A DNA stretch of 64,000 bases, from positions 1 through 64,000 of the forward strand of contig NZ_MWLL01000178.1 of the NCBI RefSeq assembly GCF_002198675.1. The letters are read 5' to 3'. This DNA comes from Kineosporia sp. R_H_3. Its GTDB lineage: Bacteria; Actinomycetota; Actinomycetes; Actinomycetales; Kineosporiaceae. Below the pieces are notes generated by a model that was not told where the DNA came from, ran no database searches, and was given only the letters and a program-made list of their open reading frames with translations. The translations under genes and the position numbers were made by a program. This document shows positions 23,838 through 31,357 of the stretch, one piece after another. Within the stretch, counting starts at the first letter, position 1. Every line of letters starts with the position of its first letter.

Positions 23838-24428
23838 GTGCCCCGCGTCGGGCTGACCCGCGACCGGGTCGCCGCGGTCGCCGCGGACCTCGTCGACGAG
23901 ACCGGCTTCGAGACGCTGTCGCTGTCCGCCGTGGCGAAGCGCGTCGGCGTCTCCCAGCCCGCGCTCTACAAGCACGTCCCCGGGCTCGACGCGCTGCGGC
24001 GCGACGTCGCGGTGCTCGCGGTCGGGGAGCTCGCCGAGATCCTGCGGGGCGCCCGAGCCGGGCTGCACGGCCGGGAGGCGCTGCGCGCGGTCTGCACCGC
24101 CTACCGGGAGTACGCCACGGCGCACCCGGGCCGCGCCGCCGCCTCGGTGCGTGCCCCCGCACCAGACGACGCGGACCACGCCGCCGTCGGCGCGGCCACC
24201 GTCGGCGAGCTGCTCGCGGTGCTCGCGGACTACGGGATCGGCGAGGGCGAGGAGGGCGTCCACGCCGTCCGCCAGATCCGTGCATGTCTGCACGGGTTCG
24301 TCACCCTCGAGGCGGGCAGCGGGTTCGGCCTCCCCGCATCGGTCGACGAGACGTTCTCCCGGCTCGTCGACGCGCTCGACGTCGCGTTCTCCTCGCGGCC
24401 GTCGGGGCACCGGTCGTCCCCGCGCTGA
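23838..24428 (+). CDS. TetR family regulator with WHG-type C-terminal domain
   Basis: This is a 196-aa TetR protein. The N-terminal helix-turn-helix (about 8-52) reads LTRDRVAAVAADLV, then VAKRVGVSQPALYKHVPG. The C-terminal ligand domain has AVCTAYREYATAHPGR and HGFVTLEAGSGFGLP, the pattern of the WHG subgroup. The GTG start lies one base after the membrane protein stop. The tandem dyads at 23108-23144 are its best candidate targets, and because that region is divergent it could also influence the catabolic operon. Confidence 0.9.
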   Translation: MPRVGLTRDRVAAVAADLVDETGFETLSLSAVAKRVGVSQPALYKHVPGLDALRRDVAVLAVGELAEILRGARAGLHGREALRAVCTAYREYATAHPGRAAASVRAPAPDDADHAAVGAATVGELLAVLADYGIGEGEEGVHAVRQIRACLHGFVTLEAGSGFGLPASVDETFSRLVDALDVAFSSRPSGHRSSPR

Positions 24429-24460
24429 CCCGGATGCCCGGCCTGCCCGGCCGGTGGTGC

Positions 24461-24477
24461 TGGCACCACTGGTGCCA
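24461..24477. promoter_or_regulatory. 17-bp near-perfect dyad upstream of secreted protein gene
   Basis: TGGCACCA and TGGTGCCA flank a single C at 24469. GTGGTG (24454-24459) and CACCAC (24476-24481) extend the symmetry. It lies between the tetR stop and the ATG at 24520. With a one-base centre it is a poor RNA hairpin but a good protein-binding palindrome. It may be an operator of the secreted protein gene or part of a tetR terminator. Confidence 0.45.
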
Positions 24478-24519
24478 CCACGACTGCGCCCGGCCGGCCC
24501 CTCGTCGGACGATCTGCGC

Positions 24520-25881
24520 ATGACGACAGCGAACCGACGGACGACGGCCCGGCGGGCGTCCTCCGTCCTCACGGCGGCCCTCGTCGCGACAGGCCTCACG
24601 GCCACGACGGGTGCCTCACCGGCCCACGCCGCAGACCCGCCGCTGCGCCCCGTCCTCGTGTGCGAGCCCGGGGTCTGCATCCTCGACGCCTCCGGCCGCG
24701 ACTCCGACGGGGACGGCTGGTCCGACGCCGACGAGACGTCGGCCGGCTACGACCCGAAGGACCCCGCGAGCCACCCCTCGGTGCTCCAGATGATCGACGT
24801 GTGGGTCCGCGGCGAGGTCCGGCCGGACGGCTTCGGCCTGCGCGAGGTCGTCGTCCTGCCGGAGACCGCACCGGACGGATCCGCGCTCGACGGGAAGATC
24901 ACGGGGATCGGCCCGGAGCGCAAGGACGCCATGACCCGGCTCGGGCTGACGAACGACCGGCTCGCCGGGCTCGACACGAGCAACGGCCTGCGCGCCGTCC
25001 TCGACCTGGGCGGGGCGAGGACGAGCGCGGGCTCCGTCCCGGTCTACGTCGGTGGCGTCGAGCTGTCGACGATCGGCATCGTCTACTCCTCCTCGACCGG
25101 GCACGCCGACGGCTCCGCCGATGCGGTCTGGGTGCTGGGAGGCAAGTCCGGCTCGATGCACCTCGACCCGCCGTACGTCGACCCCAACGGCTCGGTGAGC
25201 ACGACGATCCACGTCCAGACGACCACCACCGACCCGAAGACCGGAGGCTCGACGAGCACCGAGACGGACTCCGCCGGCACCTCCCACCCGAACGGCAGCG
25301 CCGCATCACTGACCATCACCACGACGGAGAAGAAGGACCCGAACGGCAAGGTGGTCTCGACGACGAAGACCGAGACGACGACGATCGTCGCGTCGGACGG
25401 GACCAAGACCGAGACGACCAAGACGACGACCACGGAGCAGAACGGCGAGGGCACCGTCACGACCGAGTCGAGCTCGACGACGGTCACCGACAAGGACGGC
25501 AAGGTCGTCAAGAAGACCTGCAGCCCGAGCCCCTGCGAGATGACGGGCACGGAGATCGACCCGGCGCCCCAGTACGTCCCCGGCCAGGTCGTCGTGGCCA
25601 CCCCCGAGCAGTCCCGGGCGCTCGAGGTCAGGTTCGGCGGCTACACGCGCAAGGGTGAGACGCCCGTCCTCGACAGCGACTCGACGCCGTCCTGGCCGCT
25701 GTACTCGCGGCTCAACCCGGGCACGATCCTCGTCGACCCGAACAACGACATGGTCTGGGGCGTCGACCTCAGCGCCGTGCCGGACGTCGACAAGTTCGGC
25801 GGCAACGTCACCTTCGCCCCCGGCGTGAACCACCCGGACACGACGTGCATCCCGAGCGTCACGACGCCGTGCCCGTCGTGA
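24520..25881 (+). CDS. Secreted protein with calcium-loop motif and Thr-rich region
   Basis: This 453-aa protein has an Arg-rich start, a hydrophobic core and a probable cleavage site after AHA at residue 37. A DSDGDGWSDADE loop at 61-72 resembles thrombospondin type 3/EF-hand calcium repeats. A globular part follows to about 220. Then comes roughly 120 residues rich in Thr, Ser, Lys and Glu (TTTTDPKTGG, TETTTIVASDGTKTET, TTVTDKDGKV). The C-terminal 100 residues have four Cys, in two CxxxxC-like pairs. There is no anchor or LPxTG, so it is probably released or wall-associated. The function is unknown. The Thr-rich part looks like an O-glycosylatable stalk. Confidence 0.8.
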   Translation: MTTANRRTTARRASSVLTAALVATGLTATTGASPAHAADPPLRPVLVCEPGVCILDASGRDSDGDGWSDADETSAGYDPKDPASHPSVLQMIDVWVRGEVRPDGFGLREVVVLPETAPDGSALDGKITGIGPERKDAMTRLGLTNDRLAGLDTSNGLRAVLDLGGARTSAGSVPVYVGGVELSTIGIVYSSSTGHADGSADAVWVLGGKSGSMHLDPPYVDPNGSVSTTIHVQTTTTDPKTGGSTSTETDSAGTSHPNGSAASLTITTTEKKDPNGKVVSTTKTETTTIVASDGTKTETTKTTTTEQNGEGTVTTESSSTTVTDKDGKVVKKTCSPSPCEMTGTEIDPAPQYVPGQVVVATPEQSRALEVRFGGYTRKGETPVLDSDSTPSWPLYSRLNPGTILVDPNNDMVWGVDLSAVPDVDKFGGNVTFAPGVNHPDTTCIPSVTTPCPS

Positions 25882-26039
25882 CGGCACGGGGCTGCCGCCG
25901 GCGCGGGGCCCCGGGTCGGAGGTGGTGGCAGCACCACTGACGCGGGCCCCGCACCAGGGGCAGGATCTGCAGCGGGGCACCGGGTGGGCGACCCGGTGCC
26001 GACGGCTCGGCGGCCGACGCCGCGGGGGCCGCACGTGTC

Positions 26040-26076
26040 GAGGGCGGGTCGGGCGCGGGGGCGCCGGCCCGCCCTC
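26040..26076 (-). terminator. Hairpin after Nudix gene
   Basis: The 9-bp arms 26040-26048 and 26068-26076 are perfect reverse complements, with GC-rich pairing possible in the loop. The hairpin begins one base beyond the Nudix stop on the minus strand. No T-run follows, as is common in actinobacteria. Confidence 0.6.
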
Positions 26077-26077
26077 G

Positions 26078-26662
26078 TCACGTCCCGGCGCCGCCGGTCA
26101 GGACGTCGGTCGCCGCGAGCGCACGGACGAACCGTTGCAGGTGGGGTTCCGTCGCACCGGCCGCCGCGGTCGCCACCTCGTGCGGCGTCCACCACCGGAC
26201 GCCGCGCAGCTCACGCCCGTCCCACGTCAGGGGCGCCGCAGGATCGGCCCGCAGCACGTACCAGAGGCTCACGTCGACGTGGCTGTCCGGCCCGGTCGTC
26301 GACGTCCACGTGAGCAGCACCGGGCGGGGCAGCAGGAAGTCCGCCTCGAGGCCGAGCTCCTCACGGACCTCGCGCCGCACGGTGTCGGCCGGGTCCTCCC
26401 CGGGCTCCACGTGACCGCCCGCCGGGAGCCACAGCCCCGAGCGCCGGTGGTCCACGAGCAGCAGCCGCCGGGACGCAGGGTCCACGACCGCGACGTAGCC
26501 GACGAGGTGCGGGGCGGGCGTCGCGGGCGGCACCCGACGGAACACGTCGTCCGTCGACGCCAGCCACTCCAGTGCCCTGGCGTGGTGCTCGGCCGAGACG
26601 GTGTCGAGCACCGGGATGTGCTCGACGAGGGCGGCGACGGTCGCGGCGGTGGCTACGGGCAC
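26078..26662 (-). CDS. Nudix hydrolase
   Basis: This is a 194-aa Nudix protein. The Nudix box spans residues 83-105 (G83, E89, then REVREELGL at 97-105), so all catalytic Glu residues are present. An N-terminal helical extension of about 50 residues precedes the fold. The family removes a nucleoside diphosphate-linked moiety; the substrate cannot be read from the sequence. It is monocistronic, with a terminator hairpin directly after the stop. Confidence 0.92.
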   Translation of the reverse strand: MPVATAATVAALVEHIPVLDTVSAEHHARALEWLASTDDVFRRVPPATPAPHLVGYVAVVDPASRRLLLVDHRRSGLWLPAGGHVEPGEDPADTVRREVREELGLEADFLLPRPVLLTWTSTTGPDSHVDVSLWYVLRADPAAPLTWDGRELRGVRWWTPHEVATAAAGATEPHLQRFVRALAATDVLTGGAGT

Positions 26663-26724
26663 GAGCCGACGCTAACCGCGGGCCCCGACAGCCGATCCGC
26701 GGGAACCCGGTGCGGCAGCGCCGG

Positions 26725-26856
26725 TCAGTGCTGGGCGAGCATCGTCAGCGTGTAGCCGAGCGCTCCGATGAAGGCGAGGAACGCCAGGGTCCCGGCGCTC
26801 ATGAGCAGGTAGGGCTTCGCGAAGGAGGGCTTGCGCCGGGTCGTCGTCGCGGTCAT
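26725..26856 (-). CDS. 43-aa single-span membrane peptide
   Basis: This small gene has an ATG at 26856 preceded by AGGAGA at ideal spacing. The peptide starts MTATTTRRKPSFAKPY, followed by one hydrophobic helix of about 20 residues (LLMSAGTLAFLAFIGALGYT) and a short tail ending AQH. The basic N-terminus predicts the N-in orientation. I do not recognise a family. It lies between the Nudix gene and the LuxR-type regulator, both also on the minus strand. The strong ribosome site and clean hydrophobic profile support a real gene. Confidence 0.65.
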   Translation of the reverse strand: MTATTTRRKPSFAKPYLLMSAGTLAFLAFIGALGYTLTMLAQH

Positions 26857-26985
26857 GTCGGTCTCCTGATGGACGAGGCTGCATGAGCGGTGGCACGCCC
26901 GACGGGGGGGGCGCTCTCCGAGGCTAGGCAGCGATCAGGCACCGGCGGCGGGACCTTCCTCCCGGCCGATCATGGCCGCAGCAGG

Positions 26986-27696
26986 TCAGCTGCCGCCGGC
27001 CTGCAGGTACGCGAGGACGGCGCTCACGCGCCGGTTCACGTCCCGGTCGTCGTAGAGCCCGAGCTTGGCGAAGATCGAGTTGATGTGCTTCTCGACGGCC
27101 CGGTGGGTGACGAAGAGCGCCTGCGCGATGGCGACGTTCGACCGGCCGGTGGCCACCGCCCGCAGCACCTCGACCTCCCGCTGCGTGAGCGTCGTGATCG
27201 GGGACGGTCCCGCCCCGGCGGGTGCGTCGTCCGGCTGCTCGGCCCGCCGGCGCACGAGCAGGCCCGCGACCTCGTCGTCGACGTAGGAACCCCCGGACGC
27301 CACCGCCTCCACCGCGGTGCGGAGCTCGCCGGGGTCGCTCACATGGTCCTTGAGGAGGTACCCGCGGCCCTGCGGGCCGGCCGCCATGAGCCGGGCCAGG
27401 TACGCCGGGTCGGCGAACTGCGACAGGACGACGACCCCGACCCAGGGGTGGCTGCCGCGCAGCCGCTCCGCGGCCGCGATGCCCTCGTCGCTGACCCCCG
27501 GCGGCATCCGGATGTCGGTGACGACGACGTCCCGCCCGCCCGGTGCGGCGAACACCCGGTCGACGACGTCGAGCAGCCCCTCGAGCGACGACGCGGTGCC
27601 CACGACCTCGAGGTCCGGCGTGAGGCCGAGCAGCGCCTCGACCCCGGCACGGACGACGGCGCTGTCGTCGGCCACGACCACGCGCGTCCCTGTCAC
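26986..27696 (-). CDS. NarL/LuxR-type response regulator
   Basis: This is a 236-aa two-domain regulator. The receiver (1-125) has the acidic pair DD in VVVADDSAVV, the phosphoacceptor Asp in VVVTDIRMP and the conserved Lys in YLLKDHV. After a linker, the GerE/LuxR helix-turn-helix (about 165-230) includes LTQREVEVLRAVATGRSNVAIA. GTG 27696 is chosen; TAGGAT at 27704-27709 can be read as a -10 box for a leaderless message or as a weak ribosome site. It is divergent from the receiver-only regulator/histidine kinase operon and is probably a second output of that kinase. Confidence 0.88.
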   Translation of the reverse strand: MTGTRVVVADDSAVVRAGVEALLGLTPDLEVVGTASSLEGLLDVVDRVFAAPGGRDVVVTDIRMPPGVSDEGIAAAERLRGSHPWVGVVVLSQFADPAYLARLMAAGPQGRGYLLKDHVSDPGELRTAVEAVASGGSYVDDEVAGLLVRRRAEQPDDAPAGAGPSPITTLTQREVEVLRAVATGRSNVAIAQALFVTHRAVEKHINSIFAKLGLYDDRDVNRRVSAVLAYLQAGGS

Positions 27697-27837
27697 GGTC
27701 GTGATCCTAGGGGCCTTCGGCGACACGCCGGGAGACCGGTGGCAGCGCAGTGGCGGGGCACGGTACGGGGCACGGTGGTGGCAGCACGATGGACCCCGCG
27801 CGGGCGGACCTGGATGATGACGCGGATGGGTGGGGAT

Positions 27838-28206
27838 GTGATCAAGGTGCTCGTGGTCGACGACCACGCGCCGTTCCGCGCAGCCGTGGGGGTGCTGTGC
27901 ATGGCCGACGGGGGGCTGGCGGTCGTCGCCGAGGCGGCGTCGGTCGCGGAGGCGCTCGAGGCGCTGTCCGCCGACCCCGACCTGGTCGTCCTCGACGTCA
28001 ACCTGGGCGGGGTCGACGGCACCGAGGGGGCCCGCCGGATCCGCGCGCTGCGGCCGGGGCTGCCCGTCGTCCTCTGCTCGACCGCGGCGCTCTCGGAGCT
28101 GCCGCCGATCCCGGACGACCCCGGCGTCACGTTCGTCCCCAAGCAGAACCTCGACGCGCACGTCCTCCACGAGTGGTTCGACCGGTGCCGGCAGCACCCG
28201 GGGTGA
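27838..28206 (+). CDS. Receiver-only response regulator
   Basis: This 122-aa protein consists of a single CheY-like receiver. It has DD in LVVDDHAPF, the phosphoacceptor Asp in LVVLDVNLGG, the conserved Thr in VLCSTAAL and the Lys in FVPKQNLD. There is no output domain. GTG 27838 follows GGTGGGG; ATG 27826 is a 4-codon longer alternative. The histidine kinase GTG overlaps its stop by 4 bases, so the kinase is its expected partner. It may act as a phosphate sink or relay that competes with the divergent LuxR-type regulator. Confidence 0.85.
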   Translation: MIKVLVVDDHAPFRAAVGVLCMADGGLAVVAEAASVAEALEALSADPDLVVLDVNLGGVDGTEGARRIRALRPGLPVVLCSTAALSELPPIPDDPGVTFVPKQNLDAHVLHEWFDRCRQHPG

Positions 28207-30719
28207 CCTGCACGACCGGGCCGGCCTGGCCGCCCCGGCGCCCGCTCACGGCCTCCGAGCGGCGGCTCCTGCAGATGATCGACAAGGGCTCCGTCGACGA
28301 CCTCGTCGCCCAGGCCCTCCTTCTCGCGATCGTCGTGTGGGTCGGCTCGCCCTGGCTGTGGGTGGGCTGGGCCTCCCGGTGGCTCGCCCTCGCCGGTGCC
28401 CGGCTGGCCCGGCGCGAGATCCTCGCCGACCGGACGCACCGCGCGCTGTTCCTCCTCGCGGTCGGGCACGGGCTCGCCGGGATCGGGGCCGTCGTCTCCG
28501 TCCCGGAGGCCGCGCCGCTCGTCATGCTCGTCATGTTCGGCGACCTCACGCTCGCGGGGTACACCGACCGTGGCGCCCGCCGCGGCTACTTCGCCCTCTG
28601 CCTCGCCAACGCCGCGCTCGTCGCCCTCGTGAGCCTCGGCGACTGGTCGGACGTCGCCGACCTCGCCCCGCGCTGGCTCTACGTCGTCGTCCTCGGTGCG
28701 CACGGCCTGGCGACCGGCACCGTCGCTGCGCGGATCGCCCGCGAGACGTACACGGTGCTGCGGGACCGGGGGGACCGGCTGCGCGCGCTCGCCGCGCGCG
28801 CCCGGGACGCCGACCGGGAGGGTCAGCTCGAGGTCGCCCGGGCGCTGTCCTCCTCGACGGCACGCGACCTGGCCCGGCTCGCCGACGTCGTCGCGGGGCT
28901 GCGGACCGAGCGGGACGCCGAGCAGGTCCGCTCGGGGGCCGCGGAGGGCAGCGCGACGGCCAAGAACGCCCTCGCCCGGCTCCGGGCGCTCTCCCACGGG
29001 GTCTTCCCGGACGTCCTGCACCAGCACGGCCTCGGGGCCGCGCTGCGCGCGCTCGACCACACGGAGCGGGCCGACCCGGCCGCACCCGGCGTCGTCGTCG
29101 CGCAGGACGCGCAGACCCGGCTGCCCCCGGACGTCGAGTCCGCCTTCTACGCGCTCGTCGCCGCCTGCCGGCGCGCCCGGCCCGGGGCGGGCCTCACCGC
29201 CGCGATCCGGCAACGCCGGGGGTACGCCGAGCTGCTGCTGACCGGTGACGGGCCCGGCACCGGGTCGGACGGCGACGGTCTCGAGGTGGACGACGACACG
29301 CTCGCCGCGCTGACCGACCGGGTCGACGGCGTCCGCGGGACGCTCGAGGTGACCCGGACGGACGGCCGGACCACCGTGCACGCGGCGGCCCCGCTCGACG
29401 TCGCGCCGTCCGGGACGGACGCCGACCCGCAGGCCGTCGCGATCCTCACCCGGTTCATCTCCTCGAGCACGCTGCTGTGCGCGCTCGGGCTCGTCGCGAC
29501 GAGCGCCGTGTGGGCGGTGACGCGGTTGCTCGCCGTCGGCATCATCGACGCGGTGCTCGTCGTGGTCATGGCGAGCGTCCTCGGTGCGGGAGCGCTCGAA
29601 CGGCGTGGCCGGCGCGGTGCGGCGCTCGGGCTGCTGTGCTTCGAGACGGCCTTCGCCGGGATCGTCGTCAGCGCCGCCATCCCGGCCTTCGCCCCGACGG
29701 CCGCCCTCATCGTCATGCTGCCGCTCATCCTCGGGCTGCCGTACCTGTCCCGGCGCGCCCTGGAGGCGATCGGGGTCGCCCAGACGCTCATCGTCGTCGG
29801 GGTGATCTGCCTGGGGGTCGCGGAGACCGGACTGGTCGACGCGGCCCTCCTGCCGCAGTGGGTCTACCTGTCGCTGCTCGCGCCGACCGTCGTCGCGGTC
29901 GGCCTGCTCGTCGTCGTCGCGCTCGGCGAGGGCCGGGCCGCGGTCGACGCCTCGAACGAGCACCTCCAGACCGCGCTCCTCGACCTGCTCAAGGACATCG
30001 ACGCGACCCGGCGCGGGATCGAGCGGGACCTCCACGACGGGGCGCAGCAGCATCTCGCGGCCCTCGCGATCCAGCTGCACGTCGCGGAACAGCTCGCGGC
30101 TCAGGCGGCGGCAGCCGGCACCGACGGACCGCGCCGCGGCCCCGGACCCCTTGCGCAGCAGCCGGTCCCGACCCCGGCGACCGGTGTGAGCACCCCGTGG
30201 CAGCGGCTCGGCGTCGTGCTGGACCGGGTCGCCGGCCAGGTCGAGCAGGCCCGCGAGGAGCTGGCCCTGCTCGTCGACGGGCGGTTCGGCGAGACGCTGC
30301 GCGAGATCGGCGTCGACGAGGCGCTGCGACGCTCGGCCGCGCTGGCCCGCCGCCCGGTGACGGTGAGCGCGCAGGGTGCGGACGACGTCCCCGCAGCGGC
30401 CGCGATGACCGCTTACTTCGTCTGCAACGAGGCCGTGCAGAACGCGACGAAGCACGCCGGCCCGGAGGCGTCCGTCGCCATCGACCTGCGCCTCGTCGAG
30501 GATGCGGACGGGCCCCGGCTGACGTTCCGGGTCAGCGACGACGGCCAGGGCTGCGACCCCGCCGTCCTGCACGCGGGCCGCGGGGTCGCCGAGCTCGTCC
30601 GCCGGGTCCGGGAGGCGGGCGGCGACCTCGTCGCGACGTCGGCCCCGGGCCGCGGCACCGCGCTCACCGGCTGGGTGCCCGCAGGCCCGCAGGTCGCCGC
30701 GGGCACCATGGTGGGGTGA
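28203..30719 (+). CDS. Membrane histidine kinase with duplicated, partly degenerate kinase core
   Basis: This is an 838-aa sensor kinase made of two similar halves. Each half has a membrane block of about five to six helices followed by a HisKA_3/HATPase-like core. In the first half (core ~170-400) the phosphoacceptor box reads VARALSSSTARDLA, with no ERDLHDG motif, and the ATP-binding boxes are eroded. In the second half, RDLHDGAQQHL places the phospho-His at about 611, the N-box is CNEAVQNATKHA (~740) and the G-box is DDGQGCDP with AGRGV. It overlaps its receiver partner and the AhpD-like gene by 4 bases each. The dead half may be a built-in regulator or ligand sensor. Confidence 0.85.
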   Translation: MTCTTGPAWPPRRPLTASERRLLQMIDKGSVDDLVAQALLLAIVVWVGSPWLWVGWASRWLALAGARLARREILADRTHRALFLLAVGHGLAGIGAVVSVPEAAPLVMLVMFGDLTLAGYTDRGARRGYFALCLANAALVALVSLGDWSDVADLAPRWLYVVVLGAHGLATGTVAARIARETYTVLRDRGDRLRALAARARDADREGQLEVARALSSSTARDLARLADVVAGLRTERDAEQVRSGAAEGSATAKNALARLRALSHGVFPDVLHQHGLGAALRALDHTERADPAAPGVVVAQDAQTRLPPDVESAFYALVAACRRARPGAGLTAAIRQRRGYAELLLTGDGPGTGSDGDGLEVDDDTLAALTDRVDGVRGTLEVTRTDGRTTVHAAAPLDVAPSGTDADPQAVAILTRFISSSTLLCALGLVATSAVWAVTRLLAVGIIDAVLVVVMASVLGAGALERRGRRGAALGLLCFETAFAGIVVSAAIPAFAPTAALIVMLPLILGLPYLSRRALEAIGVAQTLIVVGVICLGVAETGLVDAALLPQWVYLSLLAPTVVAVGLLVVVALGEGRAAVDASNEHLQTALLDLLKDIDATRRGIERDLHDGAQQHLAALAIQLHVAEQLAAQAAAAGTDGPRRGPGPLAQQPVPTPATGVSTPWQRLGVVLDRVAGQVEQAREELALLVDGRFGETLREIGVDEALRRSAALARRPVTVSAQGADDVPAAAAMTAYFVCNEAVQNATKHAGPEASVAIDLRLVEDADGPRLTFRVSDDGQGCDPAVLHAGRGVAELVRRVREAGGDLVATSAPGRGTALTGWVPAGPQVAAGTMVG

Positions 30720-31291
30720 CGACGCCCCGCCTGCCCCGCCTGCTGCCGGAGACCCTCGACGCCGAGCAGCGCGCCGTGCACGACGCGGTCGCCGGTGGGC
30801 GGCGCGCCCAGGGCCCGCAGGCGTTCCGGCTCGTCGACGACGACGGTGCCCTCGCCGGCCCGTTCAACGCCTTCCTCCTGCAGCCCCGCCTCGGCCTGCC
30901 GCTGCAGGCGCTCGGCACCGCCGTCCGCTACGAGACCGCGCTGCCCGACCGGGCCCGTGAGATCGCGATCCTCGTCGTGGCGCAGGTGCACGGGTCGGCG
31001 TTCGAGCTCGCCGCGCACGAGGCCGTCGGCCGGGCCGCAGGGCTCACCGACGACGAGCTCCAGGCGTTGCGGGACAGCCGCTTCGACGGCTTCGAGGGCG
31101 ACGAGCGGCTCGTCGCCGCGACGGCGCACACGCTCGCGACGGCCGGCGACCTCGACGACGACACCTACGCCCGCGCGGTCGCCGCGCTCGGCGAGGCCGG
31201 GCTCTTCGAGCTGCTCACGCTCGTCGGCTACTACGCCATGCTCGCGCTCCAGCTCCGCGTGTTCCGCGTCGACCCGCCGCGTCCCGCATGA
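30716..31291 (+). CDS. Carboxymuconolactone decarboxylase/AhpD-like protein
   Basis: This is a 191-aa all-helical CMD-fold protein with FNAFLLQPRLGLPLQAL and ALPDRAREIAILVVAQ, followed by SAFELAAHEAVGRAAG. The CxxC redox pair of true AhpD peroxidase reductases is absent (the segment has no Cys), so it is closer to lactone-decarboxylase-like members of unknown substrate. The GTG overlaps the kinase stop by 4 bases, placing it in the two-component operon. A hairpin follows the stop. Confidence 0.85.
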   Translation: MTTPRLPRLLPETLDAEQRAVHDAVAGGRRAQGPQAFRLVDDDGALAGPFNAFLLQPRLGLPLQALGTAVRYETALPDRAREIAILVVAQVHGSAFELAAHEAVGRAAGLTDDELQALRDSRFDGFEGDERLVAATAHTLATAGDLDDDTYARAVAALGEAGLFELLTLVGYYAMLALQLRVFRVDPPRPA

Positions 31292-31294
31292 TGG

Positions 31295-31322
31295 GCGCGG
31301 ACCGGGTCCGACCGGTCCGCGC
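31295..31322 (+). terminator. Hairpin after AhpD-like gene
   Basis: GCGCGGACC (31295-31303) pairs with GGTCCGCGC (31314-31322) around a 10-base loop, starting 4 bases after the stop at 31291. It probably ends the regulator-kinase-AhpD operon ahead of the penicillin acylase gene. Confidence 0.6.
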
Positions 31323-31357
31323 ACTCCCGCACTCCGCCGACCCGAGGGGCCGCCCCG

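Noticed and set aside
27693-30572. 959-aa minus-strand frame opposite the histidine kinase
   Set aside because: Composition is that of an antisense shadow of a GC-rich gene; it crosses the divergent promoter region and shows no domain.
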